A stretch of 14,727 bases of DNA from Actinomycetota bacterium (GCA_009702525.1 WLHW01000026.1:1-14727); one strand, 5' to 3'; shown: positions 7,163 through 14,078, counted from the stretch's first letter. Numbers and translations are program-made. The notes: generated by a model from the sequence alone, not told the origin.

Positions 7163-8278
7163 TTACTTCAGCGCGCCACAAGGGTTTTCATCGGCGGTAC
7201 GAGTCTTGAACTTATCAATCACAGTTGGGGTCGCAGAACTACTCGATGATGCTGACGGGGAAGGCGTAACTTCATCAACTAGGGGTAAATCTTCACGCAG
7301 TCGATTAAAGAGATCTGGCGCTAATACCTTGTCCCACGTAACCACAGATCCTAAACCGGGAACGCGTGCATTTGCATTGCCAAGTGGAATAGTCAACGTT
7401 CGTACTTTACTTGCCGAAAGGTTTTTGAGCTGTTTAGCTAAAGTTATTAGGTCACTGCGATTGAGTTGAGTATCAGTTTGAACCGTTGCGATTGCCGCAT
7501 TGAAAAAGTTGACCAACTTAATTGGATTGAGAAGCACACCCGTGCTGGTAACTTTTCGCAAAACAGCGCTCATAAACTGTTGCTGACGTTGCATACGTCC
7601 GAGGTCACCCATGCCATCAAAATCACGTGTACGAACATATTTAAGGGCTTCGACACCATCAAGAGTGTGAATACCAGCCTCTAAAATTAAGTGGCTATTT
7701 GGATCGTTGATATTTCTCTTTGTACAAACCTGAATCCCACCTAGCGCATCAACCATTCCGGCAAAACCTGCAAAACCAATTTCAACGTAATGGTCTATGC
7801 GAACGCCAGTCTCTTGTTCAATTGTTTGAATCAGTAATGGTGCGCCACCCCAAGCATAAGCTGCATTAATTTTTCCCTTTGCGGCTGCGACAGTTCGATT
7901 TTTATATAAAGAAGATTGATGTGCAGGGATTGTGACAAGTGAATCTCGAGGAATTGAAATAATCGTTGCCTTGTCGCGAGACTTGCTTATGTGGATTAAG
8001 AGCATTGTGTCAGAGCGCGCACCTGCAGCACTCTTAGTTGTTCCAACACGTAAAAGTTTAGATTGTTCTTTAGTAAGCCCTACGCGCGTGTCAGAACCTA
8101 CAAGCAGATAGTTAAGCGCAGTATTTGGTTTATCAGGACGTTTGGAGAGTGAGCCAAAAACATCGATACGATTAATTGCACCACTTACGTGACCAAGCCC
8201 AAGCCATGAAATAGCTGAAATTGCGACAACGGCTATAGATAGTGATGTAATAATTCGTATAGGTCGCGTCGCTTTCAC
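7163..8278 (-). CDS. LytR-CpsA-Psr (LCP) family cell-wall glycopolymer ligase
   Basis: A 371-residue membrane-anchored protein with GTG start at 8278. A short basic N-terminus (MKATRPIR) precedes one transmembrane helix at about residues 9-30, after which the LCP domain is extracellular. Conserved LCP positions are present: YLLVGSDTR (57-65, Asp63), GARSDTMLLIHI (86-97, Arg88 and Asp90), SIPRDSLV (108-115, Arg111), KINAAYAWGGAPLLIQTIE (136-154) and YVRTRDFDGMGDLGRMQRQQ (214-233). LCP enzymes move a glycopolymer from its undecaprenyl-phosphate carrier to peptidoglycan (or arabinogalactan in mycolate formers). The C-terminus is a Ser/Pro-rich tail (SPSASSSSSATP) of low complexity. It leads an operon with ugd and diverges from the glycosyltransferase-exporter operon. 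No ribosome-binding site is visible; TAGTCT ends six bases before the GTG, so leaderless translation is likely. Confidence 0.95.
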   Translation of the reverse strand: MKATRPIRIITSLSIAVVAISAISWLGLGHVSGAINRIDVFGSLSKRPDKPNTALNYLLVGSDTRVGLTKEQSKLLRVGTTKSAAGARSDTMLLIHISKSRDKATIISIPRDSLVTIPAHQSSLYKNRTVAAAKGKINAAYAWGGAPLLIQTIEQETGVRIDHYVEIGFAGFAGMVDALGGIQVCTKRNINDPNSHLILEAGIHTLDGVEALKYVRTRDFDGMGDLGRMQRQQQFMSAVLRKVTSTGVLLNPIKLVNFFNAAIATVQTDTQLNRSDLITLAKQLKNLSASKVRTLTIPLGNANARVPGLGSVVTWDKVLAPDLFNRLREDLPLVDEVTPSPSASSSSSATPTVIDKFKTRTADENPCGALK

Positions 8279-8290
8279 AGGCGAAGACTA
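8279..8290 (-). promoter_or_regulatory. Putative -10 and leaderless start for the LCP-ugd operon
   Basis: On the minus strand TAGTCT (8290-8285) is followed by six bases and the GTG start at 8278. This matches the TANNNT-N6/7-start pattern seen at accD, birA, purK, dapD and others here. No -35 is recognisable. A second hexamer on the plus strand, TACGGT at 8300-8305, lies nine bases before the ATG of the divergent glycosyltransferase and may drive that operon, with a very short leader. Confidence 0.5.
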
Positions 8291-8314
8291 CTTGAGCGAT
8301 ACGGTGGTGGGGTT

Positions 8315-9325
8315 ATGACGACATCAGCAAATGAGTTATTTGGCTCACCGAGGCGAGAAATCTCGGTGATCTTGCCTGTTCTGAACGAAGCCAAGTATTT
8401 AGAGTCAGCTGTGAATGCGATTTTATTGTCGGATTTTAATGGCACGCTAGAGGTCATAGTAGCGATTGGCCCCTCTGCCGATGGAACTGAAGCAATTGCT
8501 AAGCGTCTTTCAGCCAAGGATTCACGTGTTGTGGTCGTTTCCAATCCCAGTGGACGTACGGCCGCAGGTTTAAATATCGCAGTTGCTGCATCGCGCTACT
8601 CGATTATTGCGCGTGTAGATGGGCATGCACAGATTCCAACTGATTATTTGTCACTTGCTTTTCAAGTATTAAGTGAAACCGGCGCCGTAAATGTTGGCGG
8701 TGTGATGGCGGCTGTTGGTGAGAGTATTTTTGAATCTGCAGTTGCACATGCAATGCGTAGTCCGCTCGGTGTAGGTGCATCTCGTTTTCATACTGGTGGT
8801 TCCGCCGGCGAAGTCGACACTGTCTATTTAGGCGTATTTAGAAAAGAAGCACTTGTTGCTGCGGGCGGCTTTGATGAGCGTTTTACTCGTGCGCAAGATT
8901 GGGAACTAAATTACCGCTTACGTGCTGCCGGGGGACTTGTGTATTTTGATCCACGTTTAGTTGTTACATATAGACCGCGTTCGACCGTCAAAGCTTTAGC
9001 TAAACAGTACTTTGAATATGGGCGATGGCGACGTGTAGTTTCACGCCGACATGAGGGAACAATTAACTACCGATATTTAGCTCCGCCATTTACCGTGCTT
9101 GCTACGATCACTTCGATAGTTCTTGGGCTAAATTTTGGAACGATTTTTCTATTACCCGCCCTTGTATATGGCTTATTTATACTGATTGCATCTTTCAAAA
9201 TCTCAGAATCTTTAAGCGAATTTGTTGCAATGCCCCTTATTCTTCTGACCATGCATTTTTCCTGGGGGACTGGCTTTCTTACTTCGCCGAACTCACTTGT
9301 TCCTGAGGTAGCCTTACGACCGTGA
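8315..9325 (+). CDS. Family 2 glycosyltransferase, ExoA-like, with C-terminal membrane helices
   Basis: A 336-residue GT-A fold glycosyltransferase. The N-terminal strand EISVILPVLNEAKYLESAV is the GT2 hallmark; IIARVDGHAQIP holds the metal-binding region (DGH in place of DxD). FDERFTRAQDWELNYRLRAAGG carries the acceptor-side acidic motif, and QYFEYGRWRRVV corresponds to the Q/RxxRW region of processive-type enzymes. Near the C-terminus two or three hydrophobic helices (about LAPPFTVLATITSIVLGL, FGTIFLLPALVYGLFILIASF and FVAMPLILLTMHFSWGTGF) anchor it to the membrane. The arrangement resembles ExoA of succinoglycan synthesis (family knowledge); donor sugar and linkage cannot be read from the sequence. 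It heads a plus-strand operon and overlaps the permease start as GTGA (9322-9325). A purine-rich GGTGGGG just upstream could act as a weak ribosome-binding site. Confidence 0.9.
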   Translation: MTTSANELFGSPRREISVILPVLNEAKYLESAVNAILLSDFNGTLEVIVAIGPSADGTEAIAKRLSAKDSRVVVVSNPSGRTAAGLNIAVAASRYSIIARVDGHAQIPTDYLSLAFQVLSETGAVNVGGVMAAVGESIFESAVAHAMRSPLGVGASRFHTGGSAGEVDTVYLGVFRKEALVAAGGFDERFTRAQDWELNYRLRAAGGLVYFDPRLVVTYRPRSTVKALAKQYFEYGRWRRVVSRRHEGTINYRYLAPPFTVLATITSIVLGLNFGTIFLLPALVYGLFILIASFKISESLSEFVAMPLILLTMHFSWGTGFLTSPNSLVPEVALRP

Positions 9326-10149
9326 GCGCCCCACTTCAAGTTTTCGAACCCTTTAGGGCTGGTCTGCCACCACTTCGGCGCTATTGGAAATCCCTTTGGT
9401 CGCGGCGAACTTTTATCGCTGAATACTCACGCTCAGAGCTACGGGAGCAGCACTTCGACTCAGTTTTTGGACAGTTGTGGTTAGTGCTCAACCCCTTGTT
9501 GCTTTCGGCAGTTTATTACTTGCTGATTGTCATTATTCAGGGCACGTCAGATAGTGCGCGTTACGCCCATCTCACTGCCACACTTTTCTTATTTTATTTA
9601 ATTGCGAATTCACTTACCGGTGGTGTTAAGTCGATAACGGCAGGGCAGCGGCTCATTCTAAATACAGCTTTTCCACGAATCATGTTGCCGATTTCAGCTG
9701 TAGTTATTGCAATCTTTAAATTTCTTCCAACATTAGTTGTCTTTATGGTGATTCGCATCGTGATTGGACTCCCATTTACGTGGGAAATGTTGTGGGCGAT
9801 TCCAGTGCTAATTTTAACTATTCTTTTAGCTCTCGGTTTAGCAATTACTATTTCCTGTATCAACGTTTATTTTAGAGATATTGCAAGTTTCTTACCGTAT
9901 CTCACTCGTACGCTTTTATATCTTTCGCCCATTCTTTATGAAGCATCAGCGTTGAAAGCTAATGTTAGAGCGCTAGAAGTGCTTAACCCACTCTTTCCAT
10001 TACTTGATAGTTGGTCACGTACTGTGGTTCACGGTCAAGCACCGCAAAGCAGTAGCCTTCTCCAATCTCTTGCATGGGCTCTGGGAGTTTTAATTATTGG
10101 TTCCTACTTCTTCTTATCAAGGGAGCGCGAATTTGCTGTCCGCCTCTAG
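9322..10149 (+). CDS. ABC-2 type polysaccharide/teichoic acid export permease (Wzm/TagG-like)
   Basis: A 275-residue integral membrane protein starting at GTG 9322, overlapping the glycosyltransferase stop by four bases. The cytosolic N-terminus has the amphipathic segment RRTFIAEYSRSELREQHFDSVFGQLW (split across residues 28-53) common to ABC-2 glycan exporters. About six hydrophobic segments follow: near 51-73, 82-100, 121-150, 157-182, 194-210 and 248-265. The NVYFRDIASFLPYL motif after the fourth segment is typical of the family, as is LSPILY. With the next gene it would form a Wzm-Wzt exporter moving a lipid-linked glycan across the membrane. The linkage to LCP and ugd genes supports a wall glycopolymer rather than a drug as substrate, but this is inference from context. 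Confidence 0.93.
   Translation: MSAPLQVFEPFRAGLPPLRRYWKSLWSRRTFIAEYSRSELREQHFDSVFGQLWLVLNPLLLSAVYYLLIVIIQGTSDSARYAHLTATLFLFYLIANSLTGGVKSITAGQRLILNTAFPRIMLPISAVVIAIFKFLPTLVVFMVIRIVIGLPFTWEMLWAIPVLILTILLALGLAITISCINVYFRDIASFLPYLTRTLLYLSPILYEASALKANVRALEVLNPLFPLLDSWSRTVVHGQAPQSSSLLQSLAWALGVLIIGSYFFLSREREFAVRL
10119..10125 (+). promoter_or_regulatory. Ribosome-binding site fixing the TTG start of the ABC ATPase
   Basis: AAGGGAG at 10119-10125 inside the 3' end of the permease gene lies seven bases before the TTG at 10133. It favours this start over a TTG at 10097 that would give a longer, unconserved N-terminus. Confidence 0.6.
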
Positions 10150-10930
10150 CTCTCACAAAACTAATGAGATCGCCGTTTCGGTTCGCGGCTTAGGTCTTAC
10201 GTACACGACTGCAATTGATCGCAGACCAACATTAAAGGCACGCGTTAAAGCACTTGGCCGTGGAGGAAAGCAAACTCGAACAATTCGCGCCTTAGACAAT
10301 GTTGATTTAGATGTTGAGTACGGACAGGTTCTTGGTGTCATTGGTGCAAATGGTGCCGGCAAGTCAACGTTGATGCGAGTAATTGCTGGAATTCTTCCGC
10401 CATCACAGGGACGAATAGAGGTTTTTGGGAGCGTAAGTACCTTGCTTGCACTTGGAGTTGGATTTAACCCTTCGATGTCTGGTCGGGACAATGTTTTTCT
10501 AGGTGGCCTAGCTGCTGGAATGTCCCGCGAAGAGATCGAGAATAACTTTGCCGAAATAGCCGAATTCTCTGAACTCGGCGATGCGATTGATGCACCGATG
10601 CGCACATACTCATCAGGAATGTATGCACGTTTAGCATTTTCGGTTGCAGCAACAGTGCGTCCAGATATTTTGATTGTCGATGAGGCTTTAAGTACTGGCG
10701 ATGCAAAATTTAAGGAAAAATCCTTGAATCGGATTAAAGAGCTAAGAAGTGATGACCGAGCGCTCATCCTAGTTAGTCATGCCATGGCAACACTTCGGGA
10801 CGTCTGCAACGATGTGGTGTGGATTCATAAAGGAAAAGTCATTCAACGCGGTGAACCTAATATTGTAATTGATGCGTATCAAGAGTTTTTACAGGTCGGA
10901 AAGAGCGCAGCCATCGATGAGGATGTTTAA
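10133..10930 (+). CDS. ABC transporter ATPase for polysaccharide export (Wzt/TagH-like)
   Basis: About 265 residues from a TTG start at 10133, overlapping the permease by 17 bases. The nucleotide-binding domain is complete: IRALDNVDLDV (51-61), Walker A GANGAGKST (71-79), LLALGVGFNPSMSGRDN (104-120), the signature YSSGMYARLAFSVA (159-172), Walker B ILIVDEALSTGD (179-190) and the switch His in LVSHAM (213-218). The YSSGM form of the signature, replacing LSGGQ, together with the long N-terminal extension before Walker A, is characteristic of polysaccharide and teichoic acid exporters. The protein stops soon after the NBD (EFLQVGKSAAIDEDV), so it lacks the C-terminal carbohydrate-recognition domain found in some Wzt proteins; export probably does not need a recognised terminal cap. 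Its last codons overlap the start of the SpoIID gene. Confidence 0.94.
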   Translation: MLSASSSHKTNEIAVSVRGLGLTYTTAIDRRPTLKARVKALGRGGKQTRTIRALDNVDLDVEYGQVLGVIGANGAGKSTLMRVIAGILPPSQGRIEVFGSVSTLLALGVGFNPSMSGRDNVFLGGLAAGMSREEIENNFAEIAEFSELGDAIDAPMRTYSSGMYARLAFSVAATVRPDILIVDEALSTGDAKFKEKSLNRIKELRSDDRALILVSHAMATLRDVCNDVVWIHKGKVIQRGEPNIVIDAYQEFLQVGKSAAIDEDV

Positions 10931-12149
10931 GAGTTTTTTTGTTGCCTTGCTGTTAACTTTTTCTTTTACGGCAATGGCCTCAGCCGATACACCTGCGTCG
11001 TTCTATTTCCATGGTTCAGGATACGGGCATGGTGTTGGCCTGAGTCAAATGGGTGCAAGATCGATGGCAATAAATGGTCAAAACTCAGAGCAAATTCTTA
11101 ATTATTTTTATAAAGATGTAACTCTTGAGAAACTAGATGATTCAAAAGTCCTACGAGTAAATATTGGACATTTACTTTCAAATGCAAAGATTTCAACTGC
11201 TATGAAGGATTCTCCCTTGCAAATCGCGCAAGGAGATTTAGCTGATCAAAGTGGAGCTCCTACTTTTTCAAAAGCTGATTCAATATCTTTTTCAATTATT
11301 GGATCAACCGTCAGTCCTCGAGTGACAATAGGGAAAAATACTCAGATTCTTTCGAGAAATAAAGTTTTCACGGTTCGCTGGAGCGGAACTCGATATTTAG
11401 ATGGCCCAGATACGCTAATTTCATTGACTCACTCTGGATTAACCCAGAAGTATCGCTATGGTCAGATACAGATAAAAGCGGTTAAAAGTCCGGCTGGATA
11501 TCGCCTTGAGATTACTAACTCTGTTCGCCTTGCCGATGAATATCTGTGGGGAGTTAGTGAGATGCCTTCATTTTGGCCGGTGGCGGCGTTAGAGGCGCAG
11601 GCAATCGCTTCACGAACCTATGCTTTGAGTAAGGCTGGCATGTATCGAGCCTCGTGCGACTGCGATCTTTATGGTGAAATTACAGACCAAACATTTCTTG
11701 GGTATGCCAAGGAGATTGAAAAGAAATATGGAGCGATTTGGAAAGAAGCCGTCACTCGGACTGCGGGTACTGTGATTACTCAAGATGGCTCTGCGATTAC
11801 TGCGTATTTCTTTTCTTCTTCCGGCGGTAAAACTGAGTTAGCCATTAATGCATGGGGCAGCCAAAGGGCTTACACCCAGATTGTTGACGATCCTGGATCA
11901 CTTGATCTCACTTTAAATCCTCGCTTTGTAGCATGGGATCGAGAGGTTTCTCAAAGCGCTGTGGCTTTAGCTTTCCAATTACCCGATGTTATTACCCTGG
12001 AAATTGTGAGCAAGAACGAAAGCGGAACGGTGGCTCAAATTCAAGCGACGTCGAGTGCCGGAAAAAAAGTTATTTTGCGAGGTGAAACTTTTAGAAGCCG
12101 AACTAAGATTCCTTCGGCTTGGTTTGATTTAGTTAGCATGCAAAATTGA
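10917..12149 (+). CDS. Secreted SpoIID/LytB-domain protein (putative peptidoglycan lytic enzyme or activator)
   Basis: About 410 residues. A signal peptide MRMFKSFFVALLLTFSFTAM (1-20) continues to a likely cleavage after ASA at 23. Mature residues 29-47 carry YFHGSGYGHGVGLSQMGA, a GHGVGxSQxGA motif that in Bacillus SpoIID sits at the C-terminus. A less conserved segment follows, then the SpoIID core: LADEYLWGVSEMPSFWPVAA (205-224, with Glu215 aligned to the catalytic Glu of SpoIID), LEAQAIASRTYAL (225-237), ITDQTFLGY, TAYFFSSSGGKTELAINAWG (295-314). SpoIID cleaves glycan strands as a lytic transglycosylase during engulfment; homologues in non-sporulating Actinobacteria have uncertain roles. 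The start at 10917 overlaps the ATPase gene by 14 bases (ATG 10923 is possible). Being co-transcribed with glycan export genes suggests work at the wall. Its 3' end overlaps dapD by 21 bases. Confidence 0.88.
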   Translation: MRMFKSFFVALLLTFSFTAMASADTPASFYFHGSGYGHGVGLSQMGARSMAINGQNSEQILNYFYKDVTLEKLDDSKVLRVNIGHLLSNAKISTAMKDSPLQIAQGDLADQSGAPTFSKADSISFSIIGSTVSPRVTIGKNTQILSRNKVFTVRWSGTRYLDGPDTLISLTHSGLTQKYRYGQIQIKAVKSPAGYRLEITNSVRLADEYLWGVSEMPSFWPVAALEAQAIASRTYALSKAGMYRASCDCDLYGEITDQTFLGYAKEIEKKYGAIWKEAVTRTAGTVITQDGSAITAYFFSSSGGKTELAINAWGSQRAYTQIVDDPGSLDLTLNPRFVAWDREVSQSAVALAFQLPDVITLEIVSKNESGTVAQIQATSSAGKKVILRGETFRSRTKIPSAWFDLVSMQN

Positions 12150-13046
12150 ATTAAGCCCACCCCAAGTACCAGTTCTGCTTACTACTTCTAGAGCTCCATC
12201 AAGTGAGTTTCGTCTAAACAAAACATCACTTGCGCCTGACAATGTTGATGCTTTAACAATTTCACCATCTGGAAGACGGATTTTTGATGCTGCAGTTATG
12301 TAAGTTCCAGCTTCAATGACACAGTTATTTCCAAGTGAAATACCACAACCAGAGTTAGCTCCAAGAAGTGACTTTTCGCCGATCGAAATAACTTCTTTTC
12401 CACCGCCACTTAAAGTTCCCATGATTGATGCACCACCACCTACATCGGTTCCATCACCAACAACAACTCCAGCAGAGATACGACCCTCAACCATTGATGC
12501 ACCTAGAGTTCCAGCATTAAAGTTAACGAAACCTTCATGCATCACAGTTGTGCCGGAAGCAAGATGTGCACCTAAGCGAACACGATCTGCATCGGCTATC
12601 CGAACTCCACTTGGGACGACGTAGTCAACCATTCGCGGAAACTTATCTACAGAGAAAACTGTCACATGGCCATGGACTTCTTTTAGTCTCACACGAGTCA
12701 GCTCGAAATCTTCTACGGCACAGGGTCCAACCGAAGTCCACACAACGTTGCTGAGTAAACCAAAAACCCCATCTAGTGAAGCACCATGCGGCTTAATCAA
12801 TCGGTGTGAAAGTAAATGTAGGCGCAAATAAGCATCGAGTGCTGAAGTCGGAGCTGTTGAAAGTTCTATTTCAATACTGGCTAATTCGCGACTCACTCCG
12901 CGAGCAGAATCAGTGCCTACAAGTTCAGCTAAGCCTTGCGGAACATCGCTAGCAAGTGCACCCAGAGTTGGTTGTGGGAACCAGGCATCAAGAAGTTTTC
13001 CATGTGCATAGGTTGCAATTGCGTGGCCGGAAGCGATAGTCGTCAT
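12129..13046 (-). CDS. dapD: 2,3,4,5-tetrahydropyridine-2,6-dicarboxylate N-succinyltransferase (actinobacterial DapD)
   Basis: A 305-residue enzyme that succinylates tetrahydrodipicolinate in the diaminopimelate/lysine pathway, feeding peptidoglycan cross-links. Residues 1-150 form the N-terminal domain of the actinobacterial DapD type; after it comes a left-handed beta-helix made of hexapeptide repeats, with VRLGAHLASGTTVMHEGFVN (156-175), NAGTLGASMVEGRISAG (177-193), VVVGDGTDVGGGASIMGTLS (194-213), SLLGANSGCGISLG (226-239) and CVIEAGTYITAAS (242-254). Glu187 in MVEGR corresponds to the glutamate proposed as catalytic in the M. tuberculosis enzyme. ATG 13046 follows TAGGCT by six bases, with no ribosome-binding site, so a leaderless mRNA is likely. 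It is divergent from the LOG gene; dapD is also near a LOG gene (Rv1201c, Rv1205) in M. tuberculosis. The 3' end overlaps the convergent SpoIID gene by 21 bases. Confidence 0.96.
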   Translation of the reverse strand: MTTIASGHAIATYAHGKLLDAWFPQPTLGALASDVPQGLAELVGTDSARGVSRELASIEIELSTAPTSALDAYLRLHLLSHRLIKPHGASLDGVFGLLSNVVWTSVGPCAVEDFELTRVRLKEVHGHVTVFSVDKFPRMVDYVVPSGVRIADADRVRLGAHLASGTTVMHEGFVNFNAGTLGASMVEGRISAGVVVGDGTDVGGGASIMGTLSGGGKEVISIGEKSLLGANSGCGISLGNNCVIEAGTYITAASKIRLPDGEIVKASTLSGASDVLFRRNSLDGALEVVSRTGTWGGLNSILHAN

Positions 13047-13058
13047 GAGCTAAGCCTA
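13047..13058 (-). promoter_or_regulatory. Putative dapD -10 and leaderless start
   Basis: TAGGCT on the minus strand (13058-13053) followed by six bases and the dapD ATG at 13046. It matches the recurring TANNNT geometry in this window. It lies back-to-back with the LOG-gene -10, five bases away, so one polymerase would probably occlude the other. Confidence 0.55.
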
Positions 13059-13063
13059 ACCCC

Positions 13064-13076
13064 TATCCTTGCCGGT
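13064..13076 (+). promoter_or_regulatory. Putative -10 and leaderless start for the LOG-SRPBCC operon
   Basis: TATCCT at 13064-13069 followed by seven bases and the ATG at 13077. It is a good TANNNT hexamer and there is no ribosome-binding site between it and the ATG, which argues for transcription starting at or next to the start codon. No -35 was recognisable. Confidence 0.55.
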
Positions 13077-13610
13077 ATGCGTATCGGTGTTTTTTGCTCC
13101 TCATCTCCAACTATCGACCCCAAATATGTAGACCTCGCCTACCAACTTGGTGAGGGAATCGGCCTTAAATCATGGGAGCTCGTTACAGGTGGTGGCCACA
13201 TTTCAATGATGGGCGCAATATCTCGTGGGGCGCGTTCTGTTAAGGGTAAAACCGTAGGCGTGATTCCACAAGCATTGGTTGATATTGAGTTTGCAGATCA
13301 CGACAATGAGGAGTTACACATTGTTGAAACCATGGGCGAGCGCAAAGCCATGATTACAGATATCTCAGATGCCTTCATTACTTTGCCGGGCGGTGCTGGA
13401 ACACTGGAAGAGTTTTTTGAAATCTGGGTCGGACGATATTTAAAGTTTCACAATAAGCCAGTTGTTATCCTCGATCCATTTGGAATTTATAATCCATTAC
13501 ATGAGTTATTTGTTCATCTTGAGAGCGAGAACTTTATTAAACCAGGAATGCGTGAGCTCATTACCTGGACAACTAATGTTGACGACGCGCTCGCTGCTTG
13601 CTCACTATGA
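13077..13610 (+). CDS. LOG-family (TIGR00730) nucleotide 5'-monophosphate phosphoribohydrolase
   Basis: A 177-residue protein. MRIGVFCSSSPT (1-12) begins a Rossmann-like fold; ELVTGGGHISMMGAISRGA (34-52) is the first nucleotide loop, with HISMMG replacing the usual xxGLMG. MGERKAMI (86-93) supplies the Arg-Lys pair and LPGGAGTLEEFFEIW (103-117) the PGGxGTxxE signature with its catalytic Glu. LOG enzymes remove ribose-5-phosphate from cytokinin nucleotides or other nucleoside monophosphates; the M. tuberculosis homologue Rv1205, also close to dapD, is reported to produce cytokinins. Older annotations call these lysine decarboxylases, which is not supported. ATG 13077 is preferred because upstream in-frame starts lie in the opposite dapD gene and TATCCT sits seven bases before it. 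The stop overlaps the next gene as ATGA. Confidence 0.93.
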   Translation: MRIGVFCSSSPTIDPKYVDLAYQLGEGIGLKSWELVTGGGHISMMGAISRGARSVKGKTVGVIPQALVDIEFADHDNEELHIVETMGERKAMITDISDAFITLPGGAGTLEEFFEIWVGRYLKFHNKPVVILDPFGIYNPLHELFVHLESENFIKPGMRELITWTTNVDDALAACSL

Positions 13611-14032
13611 GAACAAATCAGATTGCTATTTCAATTGTCATTGATGCACCTGTCCAAAGAGTCTGGGATGCGCTAGCTGATTGGGAGCGCCAAGGCGAAT
13701 GGATGTTGGCAACAAAAATCTGGGTCACTTCTGACATCAGAGTTGGAGTTGGAACACAGATTGAAGCCCTCACAGGTATAGGCAAGGTGGGAATCCTAGA
13801 TAAAATGCAGGTCACCACATGGAATCCACCTTTTAGCGCTGATGTTTTACATACTGGTTCTGTCATCAAGGGGACCGGACGATTTGAATTGATCGCTATG
13901 AGTGCAACCCGCACGCGCTTTAATTGGTCGGAAGAAATCATCGCTCCACGCGTAGTGTTCTTAGCTTTATGGCCAGGGATCTATTCCGGTGTGCGTATCT
14001 CACTTTTTAGGTTTGCTCGAACATTCCGCTAA
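13607..14032 (+). CDS. SRPBCC (START/Bet v1-like) ligand-binding-fold protein
   Basis: A 141-residue protein starting at ATG 13607, overlapping the LOG stop by four bases (ATGA). The N-terminus IAISIVIDAPVQRVWDALAD followed by WERQGEWM is the signature first strand and helix of SRPBCC/polyketide-cyclase-like proteins. GVGTQIEALTGIGKVGILDKMQVTTWNPP (split) and GTGRFELIAMSATRTRFNWSEEI form the later strands of the cup-shaped sheet. A hydrophobic C-terminal helix, PRVVFLALWPGIYSGVRISL, ends in a basic tail (FRFARTFR), as in the long family helix that lines the cavity. The family binds hydrophobic ligands, lipids or aromatic molecules; no catalytic residues can be named. Co-translation with the LOG enzyme is clear but the functional link is unknown. 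Confidence 0.85.
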   Translation: MRTNQIAISIVIDAPVQRVWDALADWERQGEWMLATKIWVTSDIRVGVGTQIEALTGIGKVGILDKMQVTTWNPPFSADVLHTGSVIKGTGRFELIAMSATRTRFNWSEEIIAPRVVFLALWPGIYSGVRISLFRFARTFR

Positions 14033-14066
14033 ATCAAGGGTGAGCCGAAGGTGAAGGCCTTGCCAG

Positions 14067-14078
14067 TAACCTTGGGGT
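14067..14078 (+). promoter_or_regulatory. Putative -10 and leaderless start for the sigma region 4 protein
   Basis: TAACCT at 14067-14072 followed by six bases and the ATG at 14079. It sits in the 46-base gap after the SRPBCC gene, which also contains the 8-base palindrome AAGGCCTT. It fits the recurring start pattern of the window. Confidence 0.5.

Noticed and set aside
7163..7260. Low-complexity Ser-rich tail of the LCP protein as a frameshift or repeat artefact
   Set aside because: The frame stays open to a normal stop with a family-typical disordered tail, and ugd follows at the usual spacing.
10153..10767. Minus-strand open frame of 204 codons opposite the ABC ATPase
   Set aside because: Shadow frame of a clearly coding gene; no domain motif and no start context.
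12316..12624. Plus-strand open frame of 102 codons opposite dapD
   Set aside because: It is rich in Pro, Thr and Ser as expected from antisense of hexapeptide-repeat Gly/Val codons, has no ribosome-binding site or promoter and matches no family; dapD on the other strand is certain.
14033..14078. Possible terminator or operator around AAGGCCTT
   Set aside because: No stable stem-loop followed by a T-run; short inverted repeats only.
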